Shown piece after piece: positions 47,560 to 60,639 of a DNA stretch of 64,000 nucleotides. The position numbers and the translations under genes were made by a program. The stretch spans positions 36,435,214 through 36,499,213 of the forward strand of contig JACMZG010001911.1 of assembly GCA_018340805.1 (NCBI GenBank), in the 5' to 3' direction. Source of the stretch: Microvelia longipes. Taxonomy: Eukaryota; Arthropoda; Insecta; Hemiptera; Veliidae. The notes beneath the pieces were generated by a model. The model was not told the DNA's origin, ran no database searches, and worked only from the letters and a program-made list of their open reading frames with translations. Each line of letters starts with the position of its first letter. The first letter of the stretch is position 1.

Positions 47560-48350
47560 TCTTGTTTATGCCATATATAGGAAAATGATTGTGTTGGCAA
47601 AAAAATCCATAACCGGAATATCATTGAAATTATCCGTTTCTGGTGCTTTGAAGACCCCTAAGTTGTTTTCACAAAGTTGTCAGCGTGTGTTATTATCGTA
47701 GCTCCCAGTTTATTTATGCTAGAGAGTCGAAGCATTGTAAAAAACATTCTACCGTTGTAGTTGTGCTTTTCGGAAAATAATGTATTTATTGCGGGTCATT
47801 ATCCCGCAATAATGACAGCAGACATTTCAAAACTCATAAAACGCGGAAACATGATGCGATTGGATTGTGATTTAAGACGCATATAGCCATATATAAGACT
47901 TATATGTTGTTATATGTTATAAATGTGCCAAGTTTTATCTCATTATCAGCATTAGTTTACTTTTTATCAAATAACTTTTGTGCGTTTTTTTAAAAAAATC
48001 GGATGATTCCATTAAGTTGAAATTTCGTAAAAGTGTAAACCGTCATGTAATAAATAAGTACACCAAGTTTCGTTTCAATACAAGTATATCTATAATTTTT
48101 GTTGGATCATAAAAGTCAAGCTGCACCGAGCGTGGTCAGTGGCTGTGCGGGTGACCGCTAGGAATCAAACTAATGTATTTACTATCTTAGGACAAGTTTT
48201 ACTTAGAGCGAATCCGAAGAGGTGTTGCAGTATACATCTGACGAATTATATATTCTGAGAGCGAGAAAAGCGAATCTGAAGTAGGGAGGATAGGCGTAGC
48301 GAATCCGATGTAATAAGGAAAAGTTCCAAGGTACCCCAAACCCGATTTTT
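47560..48350 (+). repeat. Family A repeat, full length
   Basis: All landmarks present. TGACGTCA is replaced by GGTCATTATCCCGC. The 5S-like block at 48113-48167 reads AAGTCAAGCTGCACC, GCGTGGTCAGTGGCTGTG, then GGGTGACCGCTAGGAATC. Two tail units and TTCCAAGGTACCCC follow. A small duplication (TATATGTTGTTATATGTTAT, near 47905) is private to this copy. Confidence 0.92.
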
Positions 48351-51004
48351 TATTGTTACATAGCATTTTGAAATGTATTTAGCGAGTTTTTATCGCTTTG
48401 CCACTTATGTCATTCAAACTAGATCATAAGCGTCATTTGCGTGGTGAAAATTCTCTAAAATTACGTAAAAATCTTTAATTTCTGGGCAATAAATTATTTT
48501 TTGTATAAACATTGTCTCTGCAATAAATTATTTATCAGTGGATACACTTCCAGATTAGTTGACATTGTGTATTTTCTAGTCTAGCTAGAATATAGCAAAA
48601 GTTTTGTTGAATTTAAAATAACAAATGTTTTAAACTTTTTAAACTATTTGAAGAAATAGAAAGATGTAAGGCAAAAGAAATGTTGAAGGATTGTCTGAGT
48701 GGAGCTTGTTAAAAATTAGACCTTTTCTGTTCATTTAAGATGTAGTTAGAAAATGGATGTTTGAAAGAAAATGTCTCTTATATAAGTCAACCTTTAATTT
48801 ATAAACTATAATCTATAAAAAGAAGCTTGTAGTTGTTTGAATTTAGAGCATGGGTTACAGATCTAGTATTAATACAGTCGTTTATGATTTGATTTTTAAT
48901 TAAATCAGAAATAAGATTCAGATGTCAACTTTATTTCGTTATTGAACGTTGGTTAGTTTGTATAAGAAACTGACAGAGCTAAGTTAAAAGGTAAGAAATA
49001 TTTTTTTGCCATCAGTTTTTCTTTGCTGTTCAAGTTGTTTGTTATGGTCTAAACGGTTATCCTAAAGTAGAGGTTATTTTTACTTTTCTTACCTTAATAC
49101 TTTCTTCTTTTTCTTCTCTAAATAACTTCCTGCGTTCCTCAGAACTTACCACTCCAACATAAAACCCTTAACATAACGTTTCCTTCCTGGATTCAGTCAA
49201 CAAACCGTCTACTATTGTTTGACAGACGTTTAAAGGGAACAATTTTTTTTTCTTCAACTACAAATAAGGGCTATTTAGTCCCTGGAGAATAAAGAGACAC
49301 AGTGCTCCTATAATACCCTACTCCACAAGAACAATACGACAAAAACTCGGTTATAAACCACTATAAAATTCCTTTAAAAACTCGATTCTCTACAGAAATT
49401 CTTATTTTTTATTGTTTTATTTATCCTTCGGAAAAGCAATCTCTGAAAAACTATTTAAATGCATTGAACTTGATATAATAAAGCTCACCTCTTCTTTTTA
49501 AAAGTTAATTGTTATCAAAATCCTTTTCTTTAAACGTTAAAATATACTAAATAATAACACCATATTATTAAATTGATAATAGCTCAGGTGATAATAATTT
49601 ATATTTTGACCATATTAAACATAATAATTTATTATTAAATTAAATCTTCTTATAACCTAATTGTTTATTCTTGCAATGATTTACTTTGGTCGAGAGAAAG
49701 CTTCCAATTTCTTTTACTTTAAAGGGAAATGGATTGTAATAGCTCAAAATACGTTTCACTCTGTGAAAACAAATGCTAATAATTAAAAAAAGACAGATGT
49801 AATCGCACTTAATAATATAGTAATAATTATTTACCTTTCAATTTCTAGTTTTGAGAATCTAGTTGTAACAATCAGACAACACACAAATACATAAATAAAA
49901 AAATAATACATGTATGTATACAGATATGTGTGTGTATGTATGTATGTATACATTAGATACTGATATATCGGGTAATGACTATAACCATTTTATAATAATA
50001 AAAATAAGTAAGAATTATTGTTTTACTTGCGGGAAACCCAGTGACGTGTGATTATACTATCGTTTAACTCATTTTATGATTTTTCTATTATTATCTATTT
50101 AATTATTCTTATAATATAATATATTAATTGCCAAGTGAATAAAAATCAATTTACCAAGCTTCCGAGTATATATTAAGTGTTTATCATAGTACTCGTTCTA
50201 GTAATTAAAAATATAATACATATTACTTGTTTGGTAACATAACACAATCACCTTCTACTCGCAAGTTCTGTAAGAGACTTTTTTCTTTCAATCTTATGAT
50301 ATCAAACTTTTAATAATTTATTTTTTTTATAATTTTATACTTGATGATGACATAATATATTGTTGAAAGCTTGTTAAACTGATTTTTATTCCTTAGACCA
50401 TTCCCATCTAAATTCTATTACTTTTAAATATTTTCAACTCTAAACTATTAGTAAATGCCTCTAAGCTAAATAAATATATCTGGAAAAATATGTTATTTCC
50501 AATTTTATATTTAATATTTTAATTTTAAATAATTATTTTGACTTTGAAGGGTCTTCTATATATTCCTAGGTGTTACACAATAAATTTTAACTAATTCAAA
50601 TTTTGGTCTTATTAACTTGAGTTTCAAATTTTAAATCAAGTGGATGAACTTGATTAGGGATTATTTTATTGATTTTAGTACTTAGCAGAAAGTATTACTT
50701 ATTTAATTAACTTTTGTAAAATTTATTGTTAATAATTGTAAATTTAAGATGAAATAAAAACCTTTGATAAAGAAAGGGCTAAATAAAATTAAAACCGTAG
50801 TCACGTATAAAGTCTTCATTGTCTCGTGTCTAGTTTTAGATCAGGTTATATGAAGCCACGTGTAAGTGAATGCTTTTATATTTTACAAGATAATAATAAA
50901 AGAAATTATTAAAATTAACAGTGTGAGTGAATTAAAATACAGTAAATTGTCTAGTGTCATTTTTGGCTACACACTGGACAACACCCCATATTTAATCTGG
51001 TATG
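48351..51004. other. AT-rich, no gene seen
   Basis: Contains a short (GTAT)n tract (49913-49952). No coding region or interspersed repeat supported over these 2.6 kb. Confidence 0.5.
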
Positions 51005-51725
51005 CCTATCGGAATATTTTTTATTTATTTTTCTTCATGTATACCGTGGTTTTTAAGAAAATTATTGTGTTTGAACTTAAAGTTCGAAACCGAGATTTTG
51101 CCTATATCATTAGCTTTAAGTGTTTTAAGACCTCATAAGTGGGTTTTTTCTAAGTTGTAATTAAGTGTGTGTGTATCAACATAGTTGCTTCTAATATGTT
51201 TATGTTAGAGAGTTGAAACTTTGTTCAAAACATAATCCTTGGCTATAGTTCTATAATTTCAAGAAAATAATCTTTATGACGTCATTAACGTGCGAATATA
51301 TAAGGCCAGCGAATAGATCTAATTTCATACCACATGTGTTTTATTTACCACATGTATACGTTTATTAAAAAATCACAAGAAACTGTTATTATCCTATTGA
51401 GAGTAAATATGATACGAATGTTTCCCTGTATTTCTTTAATAATTATACAAAGTTTCATTTCAATATGTATTGAACGACGTTTCATATTACGAGTATAAAA
51501 CTACATCAAGCAAAGTCAGCGCGTGGATGGGTGAAACCTGCGAATAAAACGGACGTTTTTATTGTCTGAGGATGAGCGAAGCCAGTTTGAAGACGGTGAT
51601 AAATTTAGTGATTTATAATTTTGGTGTAGCAGTATAAATTTGGTGATTTCTAAATTCTGAAGATGATCCAAGCTAGTTCAAAGAAGTGAGGATGAACGTA
51701 GCGAATCTGATTTCCATTTTCCTTA
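51005..51725 (+). repeat. Family A repeat, near full length
   Basis: Starts near TATACCGTGGTTTTTAAG and keeps TGACGTCA (51277-51284). It has lost part of the middle and carries a worn 5S-like block (51497-51540: CATCAAGCAAAGTCAGCGCG and GATGGGTGAAACC). The tail units are clear (GAGGATGAGCGAAGCCAG, GGATGAACGTAGCGAATC). A (TA)n/(TG)n tract follows directly. Confidence 0.85.
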
Positions 51726-51749
51726 CTCCATTTTCGAAACTATATAAGG

Positions 51750-51751
<2 letters not shown>

Positions 51752-51790
<39 letters not shown>

Positions 51791-51823
51791 TATATATAAT
51801 ATATATATAATTATATATATATA

Positions 51824-51855
<32 letters not shown>
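51752..51855. repeat. (TA)n-(TG)n compound microsatellite
   Basis: TA units with slips (to about 51834), then about ten TG units and a T run. Confidence 0.95.
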
Positions 51856-52277
51856 TTTTTTTTCTGTTTCCCCTCAGTAGTATCCCTACTGATGGGCGTA
51901 TATTTTAGCATGTTCCACATATGTACTACATGCGTTTTAAACACTTTGTTTGTTTTTTAATCTCCGTATTTCTTGTAATTTATTATTTTTTTTTATCTTG
52001 AAACTTTATCTTGTTAAAATGATCTTCGAAAATGTTAATTCCAACATACTGATTTTTTTCCGTTGTTTCAGTAGTAAATACTTCAAATTTTGTTTCCTTT
52101 AAGTCCGATTTAATTTTTAAAATTTAAATTAAAATTGTGATATCTTCTTTAAATGATGTTATGGTTAGTGAATTTTAAATTACTTAAAGTAAGTCATCAT
52201 CAAAATTTATTTCTTCAATAAATTTTAGGAATTTTTCCTGGATGTCTTTATGGTGTGTGTGTGTGTGTGTGTGTGTG

Positions 52278-52315
<38 letters not shown>

Positions 52316-52849
52316 TATTCATAAATCTAGTTCTTAAATTTATTTTCATTTTAAAACTATTCAAAACTTAGCTATTAACAAAATATACAAGTTAATTTTG
52401 TTCATTTTAAGTCTCATTTTTTTTATTCAGACAAAAATTAAAAGAATTACTGATTAAAAGTTTAAGTAAAAGAAGGATGGAGTTAAAGATCAATTCTTAA
52501 CTCTCAAGTTTTCCAAAAAAAGAAAAAGTGTTGAAACCCTTTTTGTCTGGGAAGGTCCTAGTGGGAATAGATTGATTGGAAAAGTTATCTGCCCCACCAA
52601 GTTTAGGAGATTAACGATTTACTTGATTGGCCGGGGTAGGGGGTTGGTAGAGGGATGAGATTTTTTTCTGCTCTGAGTCAGTAATGTAACATTATATTTA
52701 GGTCAAATGTAGAGAAAACAAAGAACTATAATTCATTTCTTATAAAACTTCTAAAACTTTGATCATTTTAGTTAGGAGTTACTTTTAGCTGGAAAATATT
52801 TTACAACCAATCGTTTTGTCAAACCTTGCCTATTATTTGTTATATATAT
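51856..52849. other. (TG)n tract in otherwise plain sequence
   Basis: A 60-bp (TG)n tract with one slip lies at 52253-52313. Nothing else is supported in this stretch. Confidence 0.7.
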
Positions 52850-53330
52850 TTTTTACTTTTACTCTTATACTGTAGGCTTATAGGAAAAGTATTATGTTGG
52901 GAAAAAATACGAAACCGTGATTAAACTTGAATTATTCGTTATACAGGTGTAGGTAAGATCTCTTATGAGGTCTTCAAAGCTCCCTATTGTTATTGGTAGG
53001 AATTTTAAACTTCTAATTTTTAACTGTGGTGAAAAAATAAACTTGGTTTACCATAAAACAATTTTTCCATGACGTCATTAATTTTCGTTAATAACTCGGC
53101 AAAAATTTCAAAAACTCTTTAAGCCCTGAAAACTTATAGGATCGATTTGGCCTGCATGTAGGTCCATATAAGGCCAGCAACTGTGTCAAGTTTCATTTCA
53201 TTATTTCAAAGCGAATCCTTAGATATACTAAAATATAAATTTATAAATGTCATAATGCTGAATACGAGGGTAGCTAATTAGATGAGGCGAGGTTAAGTTC
53301 CGAGAATATTGCTTATTCGATTATTTAATA
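52850..53330 (+). repeat. Family A repeat, internally deleted
   Basis: The 5' end (TATAGGAAAAGTATTATGTT), TGACGTCA (53070-53077) and GTGTCAAGTTTCATTTCATT are present. The copy then jumps to AAGCGAATCC and a diverged tail ending GAGGCGAGGTTAAGTTCCGAG. The 5S-like block is missing. Confidence 0.8.
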
Positions 53331-53796
53331 TTTTTAAAAATAATAAGAAATATTTTAAATACAAATTTAGAAGTAAAGGTCAATGTTTGGAAAGAAAGAA
53401 ATGTCTCTTCATAGGAATAGTTTATTGGCAAAGCATACTAACATAAGGCCATTAGAAGTGTCTGTTCTAATAAGCATGCGTTAAAAACTTATAAAGTTAA
53501 AATGCTTCTAAGTATATTATTTTGTTTCCTTTAGTAGGTTAGGTTGTACAGTTCGAACGTCTATCATGCTCATAGAATGTGCTTATGCTCATAAAATGTG
53601 GTTATTTAGTTACCCCATTTGGGTAATTGTGGGAAGTAATATCAATAATAATAATAATATATTATAATCATTCATAACTTAATATTAATGAAGTAATACT
53701 GGGACAGAAACAATTTTTTTTCCAAGTCAAGGAACATGTTTATTTTATGTTTATACGCATGAACACTAGTGTATGTTTATCTTACTTCCAGGTGTA
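53331..53796. other. No gene seen
   Basis: AT-rich sequence with an imperfect doublet of ATGCTCATA.AATGTG near 53570. No other feature. Confidence 0.5.
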
Positions 53797-53814
53797 TACA
53801 TATAAATATATATA

Positions 53815-53872
<58 letters not shown>

Positions 53873-53902
53873 TATATATATATATATACACGTATATATA
53901 TA

Positions 53903-53946
<44 letters not shown>
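53797..53946. repeat. (TA)n microsatellite, interrupted
   Basis: About 150 bp of TA with AC/GT and TT slips. The long I/Y-rich ORFs here are artefacts. Confidence 0.95.
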
Positions 53947-53948
<2 letters not shown>

Positions 53949-55288
53949 GTTTTGTGGTACTTAAGGCATCACGATATATACTATCAGTTTCAGGCGTAGT
54001 TAAGACGTCAATTTTATGATGCCTTAATATGCCTGACTGGAATGATATAAAACGATTTATAACTTACATCAATCTACTTGACGCACTTCTAAATCGTTCA
54101 GTTTTTTTTAAAAACTTATATGATTCTTTTAAAATTTACATTTATAACCATTTATTTTATACATTTACATAATCATTTAGTTTTTCATAAATTAAATTAA
54201 AAAAAACTTAGAAAACTAATTATCCCAGACGTACATTTGCGCTAAAGTAAGATGATAACAATCTGCTGTTTCTTAAAATATTTTTGTGTTTATTTTCAAT
54301 TTTTCTATAGTGTTTTTTAAGGTTTAATATAATTTACAATTAATGAAAGTTAAATTAACTTGCTTTTAATATTGTGTTAAATTCTGTGACGGGACAAAAC
54401 ATAACTTGAGTGATAAAAGTGATTAAATTATAGGACGAAGGACATAAAGTTCTGAGTGTTCTGGAAGCTTCTTTTACTCTCTTTTCATTTATAAAAGTAG
54501 ATATGAATGGTAAATAAACTTTTGTTTCAAAAAAGAATAGCTATGAATAATACCAATTTAAATTAATTTACGAGTAGTTAATATTTGAAAATGGACTTTA
54601 TTTTGTTACTGTGTATATTTATGGTTCAGTTATGTCCTAATTTTATAATAAACATGACTTGAGTGATAAAGGTATATTAAGTTACAAATAATTTTATACA
54701 AATGTGACACAGACACAAAAATGTGGTAAGTGTACATGTATTTTGTCAAACCTATAAAGATGAATCTACAATACAGAGGTCCGTTTCTCACAACAACAAT
54801 TAACTTTGTACCGTTAAGAAGGAAAAGCGTGAATGGTTTGATTGTCTTACCACGTAAGAAAACTACAACTGTCGCCGTATAGCTACAGCCTTATCAATAT
54901 GAGTAGATACTAGACCTATAATGTTATGGTCATGTGGTAAGGAGGGTTGAGAACCTCGAATGTACATTGTCGAGTCTTATGAATGACACATTCAACAAAA
55001 TCATGCCAAGCTTTTATTAGTTCTACTTGAGCCATGTATAATGAAAGACACTGCTTGTTATGTACCCAAAAACCTGCCAGCAGAATACCATCAAAGAAAA
55101 GGTTATTAAAAGAAGTTTTCTAATACTGCTAAGGGAGCTGTCAGCACAAGACAAGATCAAAACCTGTAGATATACACCAGCCAGCGTAGGAGTGTTTGTC
55201 TTTAAGAGTATTATTGTGTTAGGAAACCTATCATCTGTCTGTAAATTTTATTTAGTAGTCTTCTTCTAGTTCTTTTAGTAGTCGTCTA
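53947..55288. other. No gene; GC-richer patch at the right
   Basis: AT-rich until about 54760, then closer to 40 percent G+C up to 55270. A frame reading G-H-V-V-R-R near 54935 recalls the end of LINE ORF2 proteins, but the match is too short to call. Confidence 0.4.
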
Positions 55289-55345
55289 GTGTTTTACGTC
55301 CCTAGGGACGTAAAACACATATTTACTTCCCTAGGGACGTAAAAA
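55289..55345. repeat. 30-bp perfect palindrome plus a half repeat
   Basis: GTGTTTTACGTCCCT and its exact complement AGGGACGTAAAACAC form an uninterrupted 30-bp palindrome (55289-55318). A second TTCCCTAGGGACGTAAAAA follows at 55326-55345. It lies 300 bp upstream of the recombinase remnant and may mark one end of that element or be a recombinase site, but no matching copy is seen on the other side. Confidence 0.85.
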
Positions 55346-55616
55346 TAACACCAACTTAACTGACATTTTTACAGGGATATTTCTTAATAGTCTTAGGTAT
55401 TTTTTGATTGTTGTGTTGGTAGTGTTGTGAACATCTGTTATTTGTGTAGGTTTCCCAGTTTGTGAATGCTTGTTTTGTATGAAATTTATGTCTTGTTTTG
55501 ATAATTCCTGTAATTTACTTAACAAAGAATTGTATAAGAATCATTGCGAGTTGTTACTTAGAGTTTTTGTTTGTTTAAAATATGTTTGCGTGGGTGACAA
55601 TTGCTTTGTTTGAAAA

Positions 55617-56597
55617 ATGGATGATGTATGGAACCTAGACGACTTGCTGTCCTTAGAGAAGGAGTAGATGACATCTACTCCTCCTGAAATTAAAGAATTA
55701 GCTAATAATTCTAGAAACAATTTACTACCGTCAAAATTAAAAGACAGGTATGAACTGAATTATATCAAGTTTAAAAATGGTGTAGAGAAAAAAAGTGCCA
55801 AATATCTCTGAAAATGTCCTTCTTGCTTATTTTACCAAACAGGCTAAAACCAAAAAAAAAACATCATGGTCTTTATACTCTTGTTAAAGTCAACATTAAT
55901 GCTAAAGGAAAATGTTGTCATTAAACAATATACGGCTCTTTAACCTTTTTATAAAGGAAGACAGAAGGATACACTTCCAAGAAATAAATCTGCTCCGGAC
56001 AAAACATTTTTAATGGAAGAAGTTGCTCTAATAATCGCAGTTTCAGGGGCTTGTCGTTGCGATGAACTTACTAGACTCAATATCAATGATGTTGAAGTTA
56101 AAGAAGATATAGTGATTATAAGTTTATTGGAGACAAAAACTAAAATATCGCATCAGTTTCCTATCATAAATCCATCAAATAATATTTATTACTTATCTTA
56201 CATAAGAAGATTATATGGCTTGGAGGCCTAAAAAAGAGATCACAAACAGATTTTTTTTTAGATATTTTAAAGGCAATTGCATGATGCAACCCGTTGGAAA
56301 AACACACTTTATCATGTTGGTATGAAAGTGGCTGAATATTTAAATCTCCCTGATCCTAAATTATACACTTGACATTGGCTGCGTAGAACGTCAGTGACCC
56401 TTCTTGCCAATGCAGGTGCATCTATGACAACTTTAAAAAGACATGGAGCATGGCGATCAAGTGCAGTGGCAGATGGCTACATAGAGTCTTCTATGCAGAA
56501 TAAAATTAAAGTCACAGAACAAATTCTTAAGAATGTGAAAAAAGAAAAAGAGAATATTTTACAAAGGAAACAAAAACTCTGCTACAATCATTATTAA
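55617..56597 (+). pseudogene. Decayed Crypton-type tyrosine recombinase
   Basis: ATG at 55617 opens a short acidic N-terminus, then a stop. The frame continues PPEIKELANNSRNNLLP and KDRYELNY, a SAM-like N-terminal segment, and after one base shift SENVLLAYFTKQAKTKK. The catalytic domain starts near 56013: SGACRCDELTRLNINDV holds the first catalytic Arg. Near 56371 HWLRRTSVTLLANAG gives the H-x-x-R pair, HGAW the second His/Trp position, and GYIESS the nucleophilic Tyr. These animal proteins catalyse DNA strand exchange in Crypton mobile elements, and relatives have been domesticated. Here all active-site residues survive, but at least five stops or frameshifts break the frame, including TGA just before H-W-L-R-R. 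It is inactive. The expected full-length protein would be about 330 residues. Confidence 0.85.
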
Positions 56598-58177
56598 CAA
56601 CCCTTCAAATTGTAACTTCTCGTTCCCATCAACATCTACAAATTTAAAAATTAATAAGAAATATATTTCAGGTTAAATTACTTTCATTATCTAAGTTTAT
56701 ACAAATTTGTATGTTGTGTTCAGTTTTGAAAGTTAATTTTGTTAAAATATTTTTTTAAGGGGTTGTAAGTATAATATGTATTTAATTAATTTATATTTTT
56801 ACTAGTGTGTCGTAGGTAAAATTTAATACACGACAGGGGTCGAAGAATTTTAGCTCTCGTATTATCTCCCTTGGTTTTGCCCTTTGGAGTCAATTTTAGT
56901 TATCTCCCTCAGCAAAGCCTCGGGAGCTAACTTGTTTACCTCCCTCTGTCTTACAGCCCGTAAATAACTATTATGGGTTTTGTGTCATATGGAATTGAAA
57001 CACTTCATTATGACTTAGCCTCCTACAGTGATAATTTTTTTTTTTTTAACTATGATTATGACCTAATGAGCTCAAAACATCAAGGCATGAACTTTTAATA
57101 AAGTGTTTTTTTTCCTTACCCTCACTTATAAATATTAATTTAATGGCGGAAAACACTATGAGCAACCAATAGGCCTGCTTCAAACTCTGTAAAGACCAAT
57201 CACTCTGTTTTCTGATTGTGTTATTGATAATGATAGTAATTAGGGAGAGGTGATAGAACACCTAGCAAGTAGGCCTTGTAGTTGGGCCTTTTTTGCTGAC
57301 TCCTTTATATAGAATATAGTGTTCTGCCTTATGAGTCGTAGTGCAACAGTAGAGAGTGTGAAGCCTGAGCCTCTATATTTTGATGTTTTCCTGCCATTGA
57401 TAGTAGGGTTGCTAGGCATCCTGATTTCGGCGACCTGTATCAGAGATGTTGACCTCTTTGTCCGGCTCAACTTTAAATCCCTGTTATACAGTTATATCTG
57501 TGTTTTACTTCATGGGGTTTCTAGGTCATAAAGATAAAATTTGTTTCTATGTCAATCATTCAATTCTTTATAAAAGATTGATTCTAGAAGAGGTCAAATG
57601 GTCTTCTTTATGGATTGAATGACTTAGCAAGCAACAGGAATGTTGCTTAAAAACACAGATTGAATGAACCAACATTTTCCCTAAATTATTGTCATTATCT
57701 CGTGTTTGTTTGTCTAAAGTTACTGGTATTATTTGTTTTGGTTCCTTAAATTTCATATACTGAATTTGGAACCTTATAATAACCTCCTTGATTACTATAG
57801 GGTTATTTTATTAAATAAAAAACAAATATATAACATTCAAAGCTACCTACAGTCAATTACTGGTGCCAGCAATAATTAAAGTTATAATTATAAATTAAAA
57901 TTATGAATTGTAAATTATAATTATAAACAGGAACTAAATAAACAAAATACATGCAATATTTTTTATTTATTCAAGTTGTTTACCCTTAAACCACTGATCT
58001 GCTCTAAGCAAACCTATTTTTAGGCATCCATTGGCTCTTAAAAGACTTTTTGTTGCGACATTCTTGGCTCTAAAAAATAATTCTTGCCAATCTTAAGAGA
58101 TTTATATTTAGTCTTTTAATTAAAGGCTCCTTACATAAATCTATATTGGTAAGATAGAAGACTGTAACTGCTTTAAC
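56598..58177. other. No gene; GC-richer patches
   Basis: 56820-56960 holds repeated TTATCTCCCT/TTACCTCCCT words. ORFs on both strands at 57240-57531 overlap and show no domain. Some phrases at 57131-57200 (AATGGCGG, GGCCTGCTTCAAACTCTGTA) have a faint counterpart at 59459-59520. Confidence 0.4.
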
Positions 58178-58354
58178 TATAGTATGGCACACAGTTATTA
58201 TCAGTTGACAGCTTGGGAAAATAGTATTGAGGTACCAATGAGGTTGGAGTGATATCAAGTTGTGGGTGTAGTTTAACATCCAAGACTAACCTCATTTGCT
58301 CCCATGCATTATTTTCCATGCTGTCAACTGATTATTACCGTGTGTTATACTATA
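58178..58354. mobile_element. Family B palindromic MITE, copy 1
   Basis: About 177 bp. The ends TATAGTATGGCACACAGTTA and its inverted counterpart form a 35-bp terminal repeat including TCAGTTGACAGC. Inner blocks (CCAATGAGGTTGG and CTAACCTCATTTGC) are also inverted, so nearly the whole element folds on itself. TA at the ends suggests a Tc1/mariner-like origin. Confidence 0.85.
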
Positions 58355-58734
58355 ATAAAAGTAATTTTTAAAAATAAATTTTGATTTATTTTTTCACAAT
58401 TAAGAAGTGAGTACAAGATATATGAGGCGAGGAAAGAATTGAAGGACAACGTATAGAGGAAGAAATGAGAATAGTGAGGAGCAGATTTAATTTAAAATAT
58501 AAAATGATTTTATGTAACTAGTTGTGTTCTTTAATAGAGGGTATCTGCTCTGTTTGACAAAAGTATTCCTCCCCCTCCCCAATTTTTCTGCATTTTTGCA
58601 AAAATTAAAAAAAAACAGGAAGACTGAACCCCTTGAGTTTACATAGTTATAGTTGAACTCACTTGTTAGTTAATTTGGTACTGATAAAAGCCCGTCTCAT
58701 TTTACTAATACAATCCTTCCCTCTCTTTAGAAAT
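58355..58734. other. No gene seen
   Basis: Spacer between two family B copies, with purine-rich text near 58430. No feature supported. Confidence 0.5.
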
Positions 58735-58908
58735 TATAGTATGACACACGGTTAAAATCATCTGACAGTGTGGGAAAATAGTGTTAAAGAACCAAAGAGG
58801 TTTGCCTTTTGAAATTTTGGGCGTGGTTTAACATCCAGGACTATCCTTATTGGCTCCCTTGCACTTTTTCCCACCCTGTCAACTGATTTTAATTTTGTAT
58901 CATACTAT
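58735..58908. mobile_element. Family B palindromic MITE, copy 2
   Basis: About 174 bp, same orientation as copy 1. It shares TATAGTATGACACACGGTTA, GTGTGGGAAAATAGTGTTAA, GGGCGTGGTTTAACATCCAG and CTGTCAACTGATTTTAA, with scattered substitutions. Confidence 0.85.
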
Positions 58909-60639
58909 GGAAGAGCATGAAAATCATGTCAATGAAAAACATTAAAGAAAATACTGGTTTGTGCATAAAGGGTATATTATCTTAAATTCACAAGTTAATA
59001 GTCCTTTTCAACAAACCAAATATGAGGAAAAACAAATGTCTTTATTATTAAATGTAATAATATTATTATTTTGTTAATGTTTACATTTTCTATCACAAAT
59101 ATTGATTTGCTTTAAGTCTCTATACCATTATTAATTTAGGGAAGGGTTAAATGTTGTAAGTAGAAGTAGTATGATAAGCCGAGAGTTTCAAATGTTTATA
59201 ACAAAAATTTAACAGCTATGAGAGTAGACTACAAAATTATTTAGACTATTTTTGATATTTAGGATAAAAATAATGTAGAGTCATGAATGCTGGCTTATTT
59301 TTTATTTATCTTTTTTTCGAATGATTTGAGTGGATTTACATGATGAAGAATAGCCAATTTAAGTTGTTGCATTAGCTAACAGAAGTACCTTATGATCTGC
59401 CTAACCAACTAAATGAAGTGATATAGTTACAGTACAACTGATAAGAAAATGCCTTTTCAATGGCGGCAAAAGACTATCAGAAACCAAAGTGATTGATCTT
59501 TAGACAGTTTGAAGCAATTCTATCTGTTTTCTTTCAATTAATAAGGCATTCTCTCATTAGCTGAACTACTATTGCAATAATATTAAACTATTAATGAGTT
59601 GTGATGCTAATACACATAATGCAGCCTTTGTAGGGAGTACATAATAGTACTTCTCTTAACCAAAAAGGCAGGAATTTCTAGATACACTCTGGTCTGGGTA
59701 GCTATGTAGCTGTAATAGATAATAATACTGACATAGTGTTATGCACATGAAGACCGTTAGATTATTATGATCATAGATTAATTTTTTTTAAGTACATAGG
59801 CTATTCTAGGGGGAATCTAGCCCCCTCCCCCACCAATAAAAAAATGTAGACTTATTTAGCTATTAGAGGATTAGGATTTTGGCACGAGATCACCTATATT
59901 AAAGTAACAAGTGATAAATACATGGAACTACCATTGCAATCCTAGAAACTGATTGGAATGCTTTTCAACAAATATAGATACCGATTTGGTTGTTTTTAGA
60001 CCTAATCAATTGTTAAGGTAAAAAAATAAAAGATATGGTAAAAGAGTTGTTAGCATGCAGTTGTTACCTGCGAGCTAACAACTCTATTGCCACAAAACTA
60101 ATATAAAATTATTGACCAAACTATTTAAACAAAATGATTTTATGAGGTAGTGGTCAGATAGGTATAAAACACAAAGTTTGAGCTTTCAGCCGTAAATTAG
60201 GCCTTCCTTCTTCAGAATTAGTTTTATTCTAAACAGAATCAGATAAAACATAAAAAAGAAACATTAGTTATATTAATCTAATAATAGCTAGCTGTGTATA
60301 CCATCGGAGAACGACACATACTTCTAAACAAAGATCTAGTTTGAATAAAAAGGGGGGCTAACATTACAAAATTTTAGAAAAGGAACATTATATAATATTT
60401 ATAAAAATAAAGTCGTAAATTAACGCAAAATAGACAAAATTTTGAAAAAACCTCTGTTACCTTTATATATTAGGGAACAATAATGAGCCAAGTTTCATGT
60501 TATCATTGTTAAGAATCATCGAATTGGTAACTGCATGGAATTTTAAGGAATAATTATTTATTTCATTTTCTGAGGACAGTACTAAAGACATGGTCCTAGT
60601 AGGTACATATTAGATCACAACCTCTTCAATAATAATTAC
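58909..60639. other. No gene; one 12-bp hairpin
   Basis: AGAGTTGTTAGC (60043-60054) pairs perfectly with 60073-60084. Otherwise AT-rich with no coding signal. Confidence 0.5.

Noticed and set aside
54925..54980. G-H-V-V-R-R frame like a LINE ORF2 C-terminus
   Set aside because: About 20 residues only, with a stop just upstream and no other LINE block in order.
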